Positions 12,001-18,749 of a stretch of DNA of 25,801 nt are shown piece by piece (within the stretch, counting starts at the first letter, position 1; each line of letters opens with the position of its first letter). A program made the position numbers and the translations under genes. Source of the DNA: Euryarchaeota archaeon UBA59 (lineage in GTDB: Archaea; Thermoplasmatota; Poseidoniia; Poseidoniales; Thalassarchaeaceae). The stretch is taken from contig DAVI01000119.1 of the NCBI GenBank assembly GCA_002505495.1, positions 1 through 25,801 of the forward strand, read 5' to 3'. The notes under the pieces are model-generated. The model saw nothing but the letters and a program-made list of their open reading frames with translations. It was not told the DNA's origin and made no database searches.

Positions 12001-12649
12001 GCCGGAAAATTGGAGTGCGACAGGCCCGAATGAGTCACCGTGGACTGCTGGCGAGAACCGAACCTACTCCTTCACCGTGTTCGCTCCGGCAGATGCGGGG
12101 GATGAGCCATTCACCCTCTTCGTGAACATCACCAGTGAGGACGGCACAGAGCATGAGCAGGTGTCAGTCGTAGTTCAGGCGGCCCGACCACTCCTCTCCT
12201 TCGTTAAGGATGACACGGGCACACTGGACAATTCAGATGCTGAAGCGGACAGCAGGAACACCTTCCTCGTCCGAGTTAGGAACGATGGCCTAGTCGACGC
12301 GACGAACATTAGGGTGAGTGTTTCGGTGGCGGAATTCAATATCTCTGCGTCATCTGAATCACAGACAATCCCAGCTGGGGGGACGGTTGAATACATCGTC
12401 TACCTCGAACTCCCAGGTGGTCCGGATTCAATAGGGAAGAAAACCTTCACCTTCACGATATTCAGCGACATGGGGCTCGACCTCGACAGTGATTCTGAAA
12501 CCGAGATGACAAAATCGATCAAGGTCTCGACACCTTCACCCGATTCAGTCAATGTATGGGTGCCATTGCTACTGATAGCAGGCTTTGTCGCCATCTTCTT
12601 CTCCTACCGGAAGATCCGTGATGCACTTACCAGCAAGATTCCGTTCTGA
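3044..12649 (+). CDS. aglB: AglB/STT3-type oligosaccharyltransferase fused to a giant sequon-rich ectodomain
   Basis: STT3/AglB enzymes transfer a lipid-linked glycan onto Asn of N-x-S/T sequons on the outer face of the membrane. This 3201-residue protein has the catalytic signatures: SDPWY at 419-423 in the first external loop, D536-H-D538 in the second acidic motif, and WWDYG at 981-985 about 100 residues after the last core membrane helix (~863-880). It departs from the family in two ways. An extra module of about ten predicted helices (residues ~20-360) precedes the catalytic core. After the usual post-WWDYG domain (to ~1400) comes a very long extracellular tail of carboxypeptidase-regulatory/CNA-B-like beta repeats, a Gly/Phe-rich solenoid-like stretch (~1646-1777) and NEW3-like domains (~2940-3150). 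The protein ends in a helix at ~3172-3190 with a basic tail. AglB is usually about 700-1100 residues. The frame is uninterrupted. An alternative ATG lies at 3062. The family assignment is firm; the function of the tail is unknown. Confidence 0.9.
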   Translation: MTEGKIMESDTSKKETVNPAMSLISAPLAGLVLLLLTMMMYPLGVAYDGQTAVMTQVLPFVMLTIGALFGVVPRLVFSSLGVKPSQVTLLIFAPLVIAAAIPQLVLGDTLLGVLFLVLAFGVHLFDRVGRSEEASLVIWVVMGFYAAISFASVAAPTWNGEQFINGAWLPIFDSTSSGYWGAIDGHREATAFLFFNGWMIAVLTGVLATLGLRGVISTPSRGRWFANLPDRLHDKAFLPLFIGFGIWLAAHIISEWSFFAAGESARISGERMTIWWAVFTGVISLAAMFCIAENWRTRGALLLANWGLYTMGGLQDRGLILDGSSNWHSYFHGTNGLFVWFFLFFWLNALAIMLGVKGVLGSTAPRREAGLARQWWKKNWYGVIVGSALFSALVVRVVWNVIPFMNAAGTHEWDLTGGSDPWYMMRTVEYVLAQHNHFLIDMDRSYPLGAINPRPPLFSWSLAIGGMLLAPLLDVPASDAVWWSVAALPAIYGALCVLPIAGIGNRFFGKATGAVAAWLIALMPGHVSHSTLALADHDSFAILFLTLGFYFWLKAVNAAGDEKLVENASWSPSYLLKGVRATFEKRPTAIANAALAGMAFATVALGWKGFVYGLAIVFAAFFMQAVLNLFRRKDSMALYVCTLTMMMVAFLIPLPFYSHMQLQLVWDASGFQPMFYIVGFTFAAGWVAVSFRDKPWLLVLVSGSGLAGAILGSLWLLQYAEVSNGWDVLTTGGYYLSKNKIFDTIAEAQAPSRAMLFASFGPIVALAALSAGIIALWQGFRGRSSTKLVLAIWILLAGLMAWRAGRFVFNATPPVAIMGAWALVLAWGRMGGLDIGKSWRRFGIGSPKARFSASGKALKKHPGVVAILIVFLLVFSQHAAYGLDSGIPSGNSEAKEVDSVIYNITPSLLRAEDPLFGWSILDSTPYNPNSNCRGTNKETSCWYLGSFGSAFNSAQWNSAYQWMQEQDADVPFGQRPGFVSWWDYGFQALAQGSHPTVADNFQSGIPAAGNMLLAQGEGDLLALFIMTLSEGDLRYNGGVHTAGFNAALDEHMSSSQIDEFVFLNMLGGDEGAGVEARSFKIYRSAGNVHIGVGYAIDDNGLPIGAKIYRVYESRVQVGTNYQLEFDAMLMFNQTKQRNDVVKNDVSHYVIGDYWYTSDIVEEFDSVATSLHRQNARLALGRTFLTTALDMEELVSLYATLTHSITYEVSDSSGSPGDTIVRNHDIRYFAIDHRLYPTAGSYGESGGNPTGIFYAPTTLSGLDPSTYMDTYYVTQRGDSSFYVDMTQEQYEEEYKGDILRSQSQNDVDVIRAVDIRIDQQSEFFDTMIARGYIGYGSEDLGLPGKPSQPGQHFDMRGTANESLQYAFPLPGAMMNHFVIANWYDAGAGQNKPWYDANTYVKILKYYSGATLTGDVILGDVSTIPKARLLIERDAYSGEDASDEDYRQYWIPIGSVDADENGHFEFRVPAGHIRVTAFTGFSEDPEEGLSSDRDAITQAKNNYQTWQGWTYDVLGAEGETGRDINPVTAILANVSGGMMLGAMEFNVTGEQADTDGGYVIEKSIDIPASSASGIVRWDGHESFDGTPLVSHELIMQDIWTDQEVTHVWTTNGTVEGTEEYPRTFRGDGQMLITGPAYMDSDGPVLVSDFTGNFTREILHNHSFTGEGKFQGRGSFVGAITGNTSVVPCDNTTVPAGATVCSVNASSPPEYVFAGAFEGTGRVTANQSVYYTTQLYRETLVGNGIFVADAEDDSLETYGTINGTGLFSGAGFFTGDMVEPGSFHFVDALPGTYRVMVILPNGNQTRLSTPLEVGTEPTSDVELLLAGSWIEGTIIWLDLEPGANLSLELLDDARPDELPTELCDDVGLAPCFVTTNETGSFGFGPLPDGSYKLRMDADGDGFYECVPWYRPAQPVFCDGRASIRPQADPEEFTLIDENSPVPMHFDIEFTMRKDLGNGTMEPVTDVDVWFSGAMLSDGELIQAVFDNESSTYRVELPEGEWVANASAGSELMVWEEFEIREDLNDIEWVLRRSVNVSGQILVQTNKVESPIEGVPNIEVNFQWGAIVTSVQTGTGDDAGNFTILLPEFAHVNMTVRSIASQLSNGTRFNITEGMAPLELTLEEGLTVEGVVYIISNMTEYSPHIPGFSPIKIHGFHEERQVHWFFDVDIESGRFVTKAQYGNWTLSVDDERLNIVPLDIEVSESNLETISGIEMIGQPNNITLEISTFIDHNGDANLSNGTVIEVDFALVPISGGGVGSRLNITADQYSDGMVVVSVEPGVYSLVIDLQDPENGTDYQTEIASSELVLELGLDNVTEVVEVPFIPKWKFETTLENFSGGGQNARIVNFKQVDGDISFTKYTDENGTILDYLPEGDWLVTVDRYVTSETSEEYRGLLNISANSTRTGLVWNSLESAEISIHLTESDSGNGLTGFALTATSRDGLGEVTLPLTDDGGNVTAYLWPGDWTISLNKTEIQHRWILEGQDLPTLQRGEVLVQQNFTVEHWVTLGGNLFWDLNADDSYNYNEGIEDANITVTGDSLEAQLNLTSDASGTWQVFVPTDANYTVSASKLGFSPVTEIINVTGVASSTDLEMSAGNVTISGLVDYIQMEVWDDISGDISLTLIPYAGIERESRTPSKVLENGSWTGGWNAFVEPGKWVLVAQSVEDGLVGITLVDAGVHDGAEANLTVTQGGTLSLTTSWVDFEGVSHDLSEVDVSGAEILSIPEITVDAGYGVKYNVTVDENGMIEFLLPSGELYLESDFQTTERGMTMDYSAGLTATIASQQEAPDATLRFNRRIEHSISFEVMSADNSTQTDESYNEVDAVQLNSTHYKTIEYTINLNYTGNEAYDEFTSEVVFSAEDAADWTIEFYNGTVNGTEQWIGSHQFTMGLDGGLQSELLVRVIPATIDAARSIEGGHVIKVRLTHGSGVFSEHALTIHIPQTYAVSVTVAPSETVGVFPGEEERVEFQIVNEGNGQDVLSFEIDRTQLPENWSATGPNESPWTAGENRTYSFTVFAPADAGDEPFTLFVNITSEDGTEHEQVSVVVQAARPLLSFVKDDTGTLDNSDAEADSRNTFLVRVRNDGLVDATNIRVSVSVAEFNISASSESQTIPAGGTVEYIVYLELPGGPDSIGKKTFTFTIFSDMGLDLDSDSETEMTKSIKVSTPSPDSVNVWVPLLLIAGFVAIFFSYRKIRDALTSKIPF

Positions 12650-12670
12650 GTTCACTCAGGGCTGAGGGGG

Positions 12671-12713
12671 GGGGCTTCGCCTCGCCATACTCCGGGCCAT
12701 CGGCGAGAGCCCC
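12671..12713 (+). terminator. GC-rich hairpin after the oligosaccharyltransferase gene
   Basis: GGGGCT (12671-12676) plus CTCGCC (12681-12686) pair with GGCGAG (12702-12707) plus AGCCCC (12708-12713). This makes a 12-bp stem with a 4-nt bulge and a 15-nt loop, starting 22 nt after the stop codon at 12647-12649. No T-tract follows directly, so it may be a transcript 3'-end stabiliser rather than a classical terminator. The rest of the 191-nt gap shows no gene. Confidence 0.35.
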
Positions 12714-12840
12714 GTCAGCCTTTGGGCAGACGGAGGTCTCTCTTGGTCCGACCGATGCGAAGATGAAACGCAGGCGTCATTCAGTCGAAACATAGACGAT
12801 AGACAGAAGAATTCCATCAACACTTGAAGAACGAGCAATC

Positions 12841-14139
12841 ATGAACCCGCGTCCGACCAGAGGTCGGGGGGGGAGCCTCTTGATTCCGGGTTTGGAGGGC
12901 GTCGAGTTCTTGCCGGAACCCGAAGACCCGCGAATGCTGAGCACCATCGACCCCGATGCGCCGGGTTATCCTGCGGAGGCGTATGGGCTCTCACCAGACT
13001 TGGATCCGGGCGGCTGGAAGGAGGCTGAGGCAGCGAAGCCAATCAAGTCACCCTTGGACCTCCCGTGGGGTTTGTGGATTCTGTTGGTGGTCATCGTCGG
13101 GTTATTGGTGACCTACAGCACTCTTGTCACCTACATCGAGGATTTCATCCCCAATTCGGAATGGGCCTACGAGAGCACTCACATCAGGGAGTTGAACGAG
13201 GCTGGATTCGACGGCTCGGGAGTCCGTGTCTGCATCGTCGACACTGGTGTAGACATCAGCCATCCGGATTTGTCAGGTGTGAATCTCGTTGGCTTCAAGG
13301 ATTTCATCGATGGTACAACTGGCAATCCGCATGACAATGACGACGAACAGTCACATGGGACCATGATGGTTGGAATATTAGCAGCCAATGGGAGCTTTCG
13401 TGGGGCATCTCCAGGCATTCAACTGATTGTCGCAGCAGCACTTGACTCTCAGGGCAGTTCTGGCTCTGAGGCTACTGTCGCCGATGCCATTGAATGGTGC
13501 TGGTTGGAGATGGGTGCTGACATCATCAGTTTGAGCCTCGGCGGCAAACCTGACATGATTTCGACCTTTGGCAGCCGAACCGAGTTGGCCGTAAACAGCG
13601 CTCTTGACAACGGCGTGTTCGTTGTGGCAGCTGCAGGCAATCATGGCGGGGCTGGTCAAGACTACCCTGATGTCACAGTTCCTGCGAATGTGGAGGGAGT
13701 GATATCCGTCGGTGCAACCCAGCGCAATGGGAGTCTGTGGTCAGACAGCAGTGCCGGTTCCGCCACAAACACTGACGGATCACCTCGAAGTTGGCCCAAC
13801 CAAAAACCGGAGGTGGTGGCACCCGGAGTGCAGATTCACTCGACATTCGTGTCCGCAGAGGTTGGTGCCACTTGGTCTCGAAGTGATGGTACCAGTGATG
13901 CCACGGTATTCGTGACAGGTTCACTCGCTCTGATTCTCGAAAGATACGATGGTAACCCAAACCTTGAGCCGATTCAAGAGGGTGACAGGACTCCGATCGA
14001 ACTCGTAAAACAGGCACTCGCTGACTCTTGCGAGGCGAGCACCTTTCAACAAGCGGGCTCCCATCATCTTCGCTATGGATACGGCCATCTGAACGCCAAG
14101 GCGTGGTCGGATGAGGTTGGAATACGCCTCGCAGCATGA
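12841..14139 (+). CDS. Membrane-anchored subtilisin-like serine protease (S8 family)
   Basis: This 432-residue protein carries a complete subtilase catalytic set: Asp134 in VCIVDTGVD, His172 in SHGTMMVGIL, oxyanion Asn267 in VVAAAGNHGG and Ser352 in DGTSDATVFVTG. The usual Met after GTS is replaced by Asp. There is no cleavable signal peptide. Instead a Pro/Gly-rich N-terminal segment of about 75 residues is followed by one membrane helix (~76-96), with Lys residues on its N-terminal side predicting N-in/C-out topology. The protease domain therefore probably faces outside and could process surface or pilin-like proteins made by neighbours, though the substrate is unknown. No propeptide is evident, and the region between the helix and Asp134 is only ~35 residues. 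The ATG at 12841 is followed by a G8 run (12866-12873). A second in-frame Met at residue 32 would retain the membrane helix. Confidence 0.9.
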   Translation: MNPRPTRGRGGSLLIPGLEGVEFLPEPEDPRMLSTIDPDAPGYPAEAYGLSPDLDPGGWKEAEAAKPIKSPLDLPWGLWILLVVIVGLLVTYSTLVTYIEDFIPNSEWAYESTHIRELNEAGFDGSGVRVCIVDTGVDISHPDLSGVNLVGFKDFIDGTTGNPHDNDDEQSHGTMMVGILAANGSFRGASPGIQLIVAAALDSQGSSGSEATVADAIEWCWLEMGADIISLSLGGKPDMISTFGSRTELAVNSALDNGVFVVAAAGNHGGAGQDYPDVTVPANVEGVISVGATQRNGSLWSDSSAGSATNTDGSPRSWPNQKPEVVAPGVQIHSTFVSAEVGATWSRSDGTSDATVFVTGSLALILERYDGNPNLEPIQEGDRTPIELVKQALADSCEASTFQQAGSHHLRYGYGHLNAKAWSDEVGIRLAA

Positions 14140-14258
14140 TATTATTTCAGTTATTCGATACGAACACTTGATATTTCCATTCTATTCGTGACACAATGAT
14201 AGGAAAATACTGAAAAATATATTGATACTAGAATACCTGTTTTGATATTATTTCAATT
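14137..14258 (+). repeat. Direct repeat TGATATTATTTCArTT flanking an AT-rich spacer
   Basis: TGATATTATTTCAGTT at 14137-14152 recurs as TGATATTATTTCAATT at 14243-14258, 15 of 16 bases identical with starts 106 nt apart. The first copy includes the TGA stop of the protease gene. The 183-nt gap 14140-14322 is strikingly AT-rich against its GC-richer neighbours and holds several TATA-like runs (such as AAAAATATATT at 14213-14223), but no gene. The copies could be binding sites for a regulator of the downstream beta-helix gene or remnants of a small insertion. Confidence 0.6.
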
Positions 14259-14274
14259 GCGGTATGCGCTTTTG

Positions 14275-14280
14275 TTATAT
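14275..14280 (+). promoter_or_regulatory. TATA-like element before the beta-helix surface gene
   Basis: TTATAT ends 42 nt before the ATG at 14323. A possible Shine-Dalgarno-like GAGAGGAG at 14306-14313 precedes the ATG by nine bases. Together they suggest a promoter with a short leader. The assignment rests on position and composition only. Confidence 0.4.
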
Positions 14281-14322
14281 CGGTGGGGTATTTTCGCAGG
14301 GTCAAGAGAGGAGTTGTAGAAG

Positions 14323-17300
14323 ATGGAGCAGACTCAGAGAACACACAGCCTGTTGCTCGTCACCCTGTTTGTGATGAGTACGATGACCGCATTGGTGAGC
14401 ATGACCCCCTCAGTAGTGGCTACCAATCATACCACTTCTGGGGTGATCACAGGAACCGAGACTTGGCAGGGATCACACGCCCTCACCGGGGATGTTGAGA
14501 TCGCGCCCGGTGCGAAATTAATCATCCAACCCGGCACAACCATCACAATACCGAATGGGAGTTACATCCATGTGAAGGGCAACATGTGTGCAGGTGACTC
14601 CTCTTGTGGAGCCATGGGGATGGGGAGTAACGCAAGCCGAATCACATTCTCCTGGACTCAACCGGCTAACGACTCTCAGACCGGTCGATGCTACAAGTTG
14701 ATCAACCCCGCGAACGGGCAACCTCTGTGGAACCCCGATGCATCCTGCTACGAGGGAATCCTCATCCGAGACACTATCGACATCGCTGAGACGAAGTTGA
14801 ACCATGTCACCATCCAGAATGCGTATGGTCTGCCTCGCTATGTGGCTGATGTCAGTCAGATTCGCTTTGGCGCGCTCGTTCTCGATGGAGCGAGTCCGAC
14901 AATAACTGAACTCGGAACACAGGACATCAACACCTCAAGCGTCTTGTTGCTCGACCTAGCTTCGCCGACCTTCAACGGAGGTACGTTCAGTGTCGGCGTC
15001 GAGGAGCGCGAACCGACTCTGCTCGGTAACGCATTGCAGGCCTATGGTGCAGGTAGCCCCTCCAATCCAGTCACTCTTATGAGTCCGGTTTTCAGCGGTA
15101 CCTCGAATGGCTGCTCACAGAATGACAACGGTCGTCACGTCGTTTGGGCTCAGAAGTCTTTTGTCGACATTGACCACGGTGTCGTGGCGAATTCTGACTA
15201 TGGCTACCGGTACACGAATGCTGCGGGAACGGTTTCCTTCAACACCATTCAGACAGATTGCACTGGAATCGACATCAACGGACGAAGAAGTGTCCTCGCC
15301 AACGACTACCAACTTGAGGTGATTGGCAATACCATCACAACGGGGGACAACTCACCTTTAACCGCCTACGACGGAGCCTACACCCTCATCGCTAACAATG
15401 TCTTGTCCGGCGCAGAAGAAGGTTCGGGCATTCAGGTCGTTTCATCATTGCCAGACCTCGCTGAAGTGACCGTCAGCAACAACATCATCGGACCGATTGG
15501 AGGATACAACGGGATTTGGGGTGTTGGGTATGTCGACGTCCACGCAGACAACAACACCTTCCAGAACATCAACCGTGAACCGGTTATTCTCGGAGAATAC
15601 CACTTCGGTGACCAAGGATGGCAGGTGACGGGACCGTCTCCTGCTCGCGGAACGTTCGTTGACAACACCATCAACAATGTCAGTGGTTCTTGCGACAGCA
15701 GCACCATTTGGGATTCCCAGGGATTCAACTGCCCCGCCTTCCACTTCTTCCGAAGTAGTGCCACAGTCAAGCGAAACAACATCATCGGCGTGCAGGGTGA
15801 CGGCATCCGCGCAATCGGCGCCATTATCGATGTTCAAGACAACATCTTCAACGTTGGAGAGGAAGGGGCAAGAATAGTCCATCACGATGATGGATTTGGG
15901 ACGGAGTATGGCACCCTTGCGTTCTTCTCAGGGAATACTTGGAACGGCGTCTCACGCACCTACAACATCACCAAGAGTTCGGTCACAGTACAATCTGAGA
16001 CCATCCCGAACCCTCCACCCGGCTCAAACGCAAGTTACCCGGTAACTCTAGAATGGCCCGATGCCCAAGCTTATCCCGGCAACAATTGGTTAAACCAGGT
16101 TCTCGTCTCACCCTCGAAAATCATCCCACCGAAGGATTTCCCACTCTCCCTTACCATGACGAACAATTCGACGGTATTTACCTACGCCAACCTGACAAAC
16201 CTCGATCTATCCAAGGTGAAGATTGGTTCATCCCCCATCAAGTGGGCTGTTCAAGTTAGAGAGGCCGCCCTGGTTCGCTTCCGAACCACCGTCTCTGGGG
16301 TCAGAGTTGGAGATGCCCAGGTGCTTCTCGAAGATGCACATGGCAATGACATCTACGACCTACGGACGGACCCCTACGGATTCACTCCGTGGATTTCACT
16401 ATCGGTAGATTTCCATCTCGACTTCACAGGCAATGGACCAAATCCCAACGGATTCGCTGGCGACCCCGGCGAGAATTCGTGTAATGACGGGGTCGACAAT
16501 GATGGCGATTTGCTGTATGACGCAGATGACCCCGATTGCCAACAGGGGGCCGGGACGCGCGAGTTGTCGAAGTATTTCGTGACCGGCTACCGATTTGGCA
16601 AAGGTTACGCCAAGTCGTCGTTCAATCTGACTAGCACTTACGATGATGTCATCAGCTTGACGAACGATGCACCGACTGTGACCATCACACAACAGGATGG
16701 CCACACATTCAAGCGGATGGTGAATTTCAGCGGCAGCGCGTGGGATGGCAACATCGGCACAGGCATATTCAATGACGACGAGCAGGCACGTTGGGAGCAG
16801 AAAGGTGTAGTGAAGCGCGTCGAAGTCAAGACGCCTGGCTCCGGGTCTTGGGCGCTTGCTGGATACGCGACCGACAGTAGCAACGCCAATGGTGAGGTCA
16901 CCTACAATAATCGGCCATTCCGTACATGGTTCTTTGAATACGACATGTCAGACCAACCCGAGCTAGACTATGTCTTCGAGTTTCGCGCCTATGACGGGGT
17001 GGACTACAGTCCGACTCTGACACGCACCATCAGACTGAACACGGAAGCTCCTGTTCTCTATCTCGATTCTCCAGGGAATAGCACGTCGCACAGCACTGGG
17101 ATTGTCACATTCACCGGTAGAGTAACCGACCCGTACAGCGGCTCCCACGGTAGCGACATTGACAAAATCCACTTTGAGATCGACGGGCCCAACTTCCACA
17201 CAATAGCTAGCACGTCTGGCGGACCGGTCTGGTCTTGGGACTGGCAATTTTCTGGGATGCCACGCACTCGGGACATTTGGACCTTCAAGATATGGGCCTC

Positions 17301-18690
17301 CGACTCCTCGTTCTGTCGCGGTGTTATCGACGAGTGCAACCCTGTCGAACTCTCTCTGGATATTGACAACACGAACGCCCCACCCGTCATCTCTCTGCTC
17401 GAGCCTTACCACATGCAGACCATCACGGTCTCTGATGAGACCCTCATAATGGGCGTTGCGAGAGATACTGACGGAGATGTCAGTCGAGTTGAAATCAAGA
17501 TCCTCGACCCACAAGATGCATTGCGTGAACTGCCTAACGCGCCGCCGTACATCACAGATATCGCGGTGAACGGCGCTTGGGCAACCACTTGGGATACGAG
17601 CAACCTAATTCACGACTTCCATTATCTCGTGCGCGCTCGTTCGTTCGATGGGCACGATTACAGTCAGTGGGCTGAGGTTGAGGTAATCATCAACAATCCA
17701 CCAGATGCTGACAACAACGCACCGCTGTTCAATGATACTGGCTGGATACGCGAAATCATCATCTTCTGCGAGGAGAATAGCCAATCACTCGACAGATGCG
17801 GTGACGGGGCATCACTAACTCTACCTCCCTTCTTCAGTGATGTTGATGGCGACCAACTAGCCTACGAGGTCTACGATAACCCCGACATCATTGCCAATGT
17901 GGACCTCCAACAGGACACATTGTGTGCCGACATCATCTCAATCAACTCAGCGGGAGTGGTAACCTACGACCCGGTCGGCATGTCATTCCACACCACTGAC
18001 ATGGGTCTCTGGTCATGTGAGGGGATGCAGTTCATCGCAAAGGACGGCTCAAGCCGCGCCTACTCACTTACGGTTGACTTCATCGTCAGGGCAGTATCGT
18101 TCAGCGCGGAGCGGGTTGACGGACTCGATTACTTGAGTGATGAGGACATTGCCATCTTCTCTGGCACAGGTAGGCCAGGAATAGAGGTGGTAGCGCGCTC
18201 CACCACCACAGGGCTCAGACTCAACAACACCCTAGTCGGCGCCGACGGCCAGTGGACTCTCTCGATTCCCGAGAGCAAGTTTGAGGATGGTGTCAACGGC
18301 GTGAGGTTCCAGTATGACCAGAACAATATCGACCAGTCTTTCTCGGTTCAGGTGGGCCCACCAGATGAGACAAGCACCCTTGGTTGGATTATGTGGGCAG
18401 TTCTGGCACTCGTCGCGATAGCGGTTCTTGGCGGCGTTTTCTTCTTCTTCTTCGTAGAGTTTGAGGATGAAGATGAGGACATGTTGATGGATGACGCACC
18501 AGAGGTCGAAGAGGACCCATATGCATGGGGCCGTCAGGAACAACAGGAGACAGTTGATGCGACTACTGCGGCGACTCCTGCTGCTGCGGCACCAGCCGCA
18601 GCACCTCAGGCAGCCTATCCCGGTTGGAAGTGGGATGCTGAAAACAACGAGTGGGTTCCAGACCCGACTACGCAGCCTCCGGAGAGCTAA
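14323..18690 (+). CDS. Large parallel beta-helix surface protein with C-terminal anchor and cytoplasmic tail
   Basis: This 1455-residue protein begins with a signal peptide (hydrophobic residues ~9-25, likely cleavage after SVVA near 33). Residues ~40-600 show right-handed beta-helix character: recurring short strands with Asn ladders such as NNIIG, NNTF, NNTINN and DNIFN, typical of secreted PbH1-repeat proteins. Residues ~720-740 hold an Asp-rich Ca2+-binding-like segment (CNDGVDNDGD...DADDPDC). Residues ~790-1150 are Ig/cadherin-like beta domains with phrases such as DGDVSRVEIKI. A membrane helix lies at ~1355-1380, followed by a very acidic stretch (EFEDEDED), an Ala/Pro/Gln linker and a Trp motif (GWKWDAENNEW) at 1434-1444. 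Topology is therefore outside, helix, cytoplasmic tail. No catalytic residues of polysaccharide lyases were recognised. An adhesin or structural role is plausible but unproven. Confidence 0.85.
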   Translation: MEQTQRTHSLLLVTLFVMSTMTALVSMTPSVVATNHTTSGVITGTETWQGSHALTGDVEIAPGAKLIIQPGTTITIPNGSYIHVKGNMCAGDSSCGAMGMGSNASRITFSWTQPANDSQTGRCYKLINPANGQPLWNPDASCYEGILIRDTIDIAETKLNHVTIQNAYGLPRYVADVSQIRFGALVLDGASPTITELGTQDINTSSVLLLDLASPTFNGGTFSVGVEEREPTLLGNALQAYGAGSPSNPVTLMSPVFSGTSNGCSQNDNGRHVVWAQKSFVDIDHGVVANSDYGYRYTNAAGTVSFNTIQTDCTGIDINGRRSVLANDYQLEVIGNTITTGDNSPLTAYDGAYTLIANNVLSGAEEGSGIQVVSSLPDLAEVTVSNNIIGPIGGYNGIWGVGYVDVHADNNTFQNINREPVILGEYHFGDQGWQVTGPSPARGTFVDNTINNVSGSCDSSTIWDSQGFNCPAFHFFRSSATVKRNNIIGVQGDGIRAIGAIIDVQDNIFNVGEEGARIVHHDDGFGTEYGTLAFFSGNTWNGVSRTYNITKSSVTVQSETIPNPPPGSNASYPVTLEWPDAQAYPGNNWLNQVLVSPSKIIPPKDFPLSLTMTNNSTVFTYANLTNLDLSKVKIGSSPIKWAVQVREAALVRFRTTVSGVRVGDAQVLLEDAHGNDIYDLRTDPYGFTPWISLSVDFHLDFTGNGPNPNGFAGDPGENSCNDGVDNDGDLLYDADDPDCQQGAGTRELSKYFVTGYRFGKGYAKSSFNLTSTYDDVISLTNDAPTVTITQQDGHTFKRMVNFSGSAWDGNIGTGIFNDDEQARWEQKGVVKRVEVKTPGSGSWALAGYATDSSNANGEVTYNNRPFRTWFFEYDMSDQPELDYVFEFRAYDGVDYSPTLTRTIRLNTEAPVLYLDSPGNSTSHSTGIVTFTGRVTDPYSGSHGSDIDKIHFEIDGPNFHTIASTSGGPVWSWDWQFSGMPRTRDIWTFKIWASDSSFCRGVIDECNPVELSLDIDNTNAPPVISLLEPYHMQTITVSDETLIMGVARDTDGDVSRVEIKILDPQDALRELPNAPPYITDIAVNGAWATTWDTSNLIHDFHYLVRARSFDGHDYSQWAEVEVIINNPPDADNNAPLFNDTGWIREIIIFCEENSQSLDRCGDGASLTLPPFFSDVDGDQLAYEVYDNPDIIANVDLQQDTLCADIISINSAGVVTYDPVGMSFHTTDMGLWSCEGMQFIAKDGSSRAYSLTVDFIVRAVSFSAERVDGLDYLSDEDIAIFSGTGRPGIEVVARSTTTGLRLNNTLVGADGQWTLSIPESKFEDGVNGVRFQYDQNNIDQSFSVQVGPPDETSTLGWIMWAVLALVAIAVLGGVFFFFFVEFEDEDEDMLMDDAPEVEEDPYAWGRQEQQETVDATTAATPAAAAPAAAPQAAYPGWKWDAENNEWVPDPTTQPPES

Positions 18691-18749
18691 GGTCGACCCC
18701 GACATTCAAGGGGGAGCGGTAACGAGACTAGTGCTGAGGGGATGTCGGA

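Noticed and set aside
16963..17514. Minus-strand frame of 183 codons opposite the beta-helix surface protein
   Set aside because: There is no start context, and the coding strand shows domain structure and a continuous frame.
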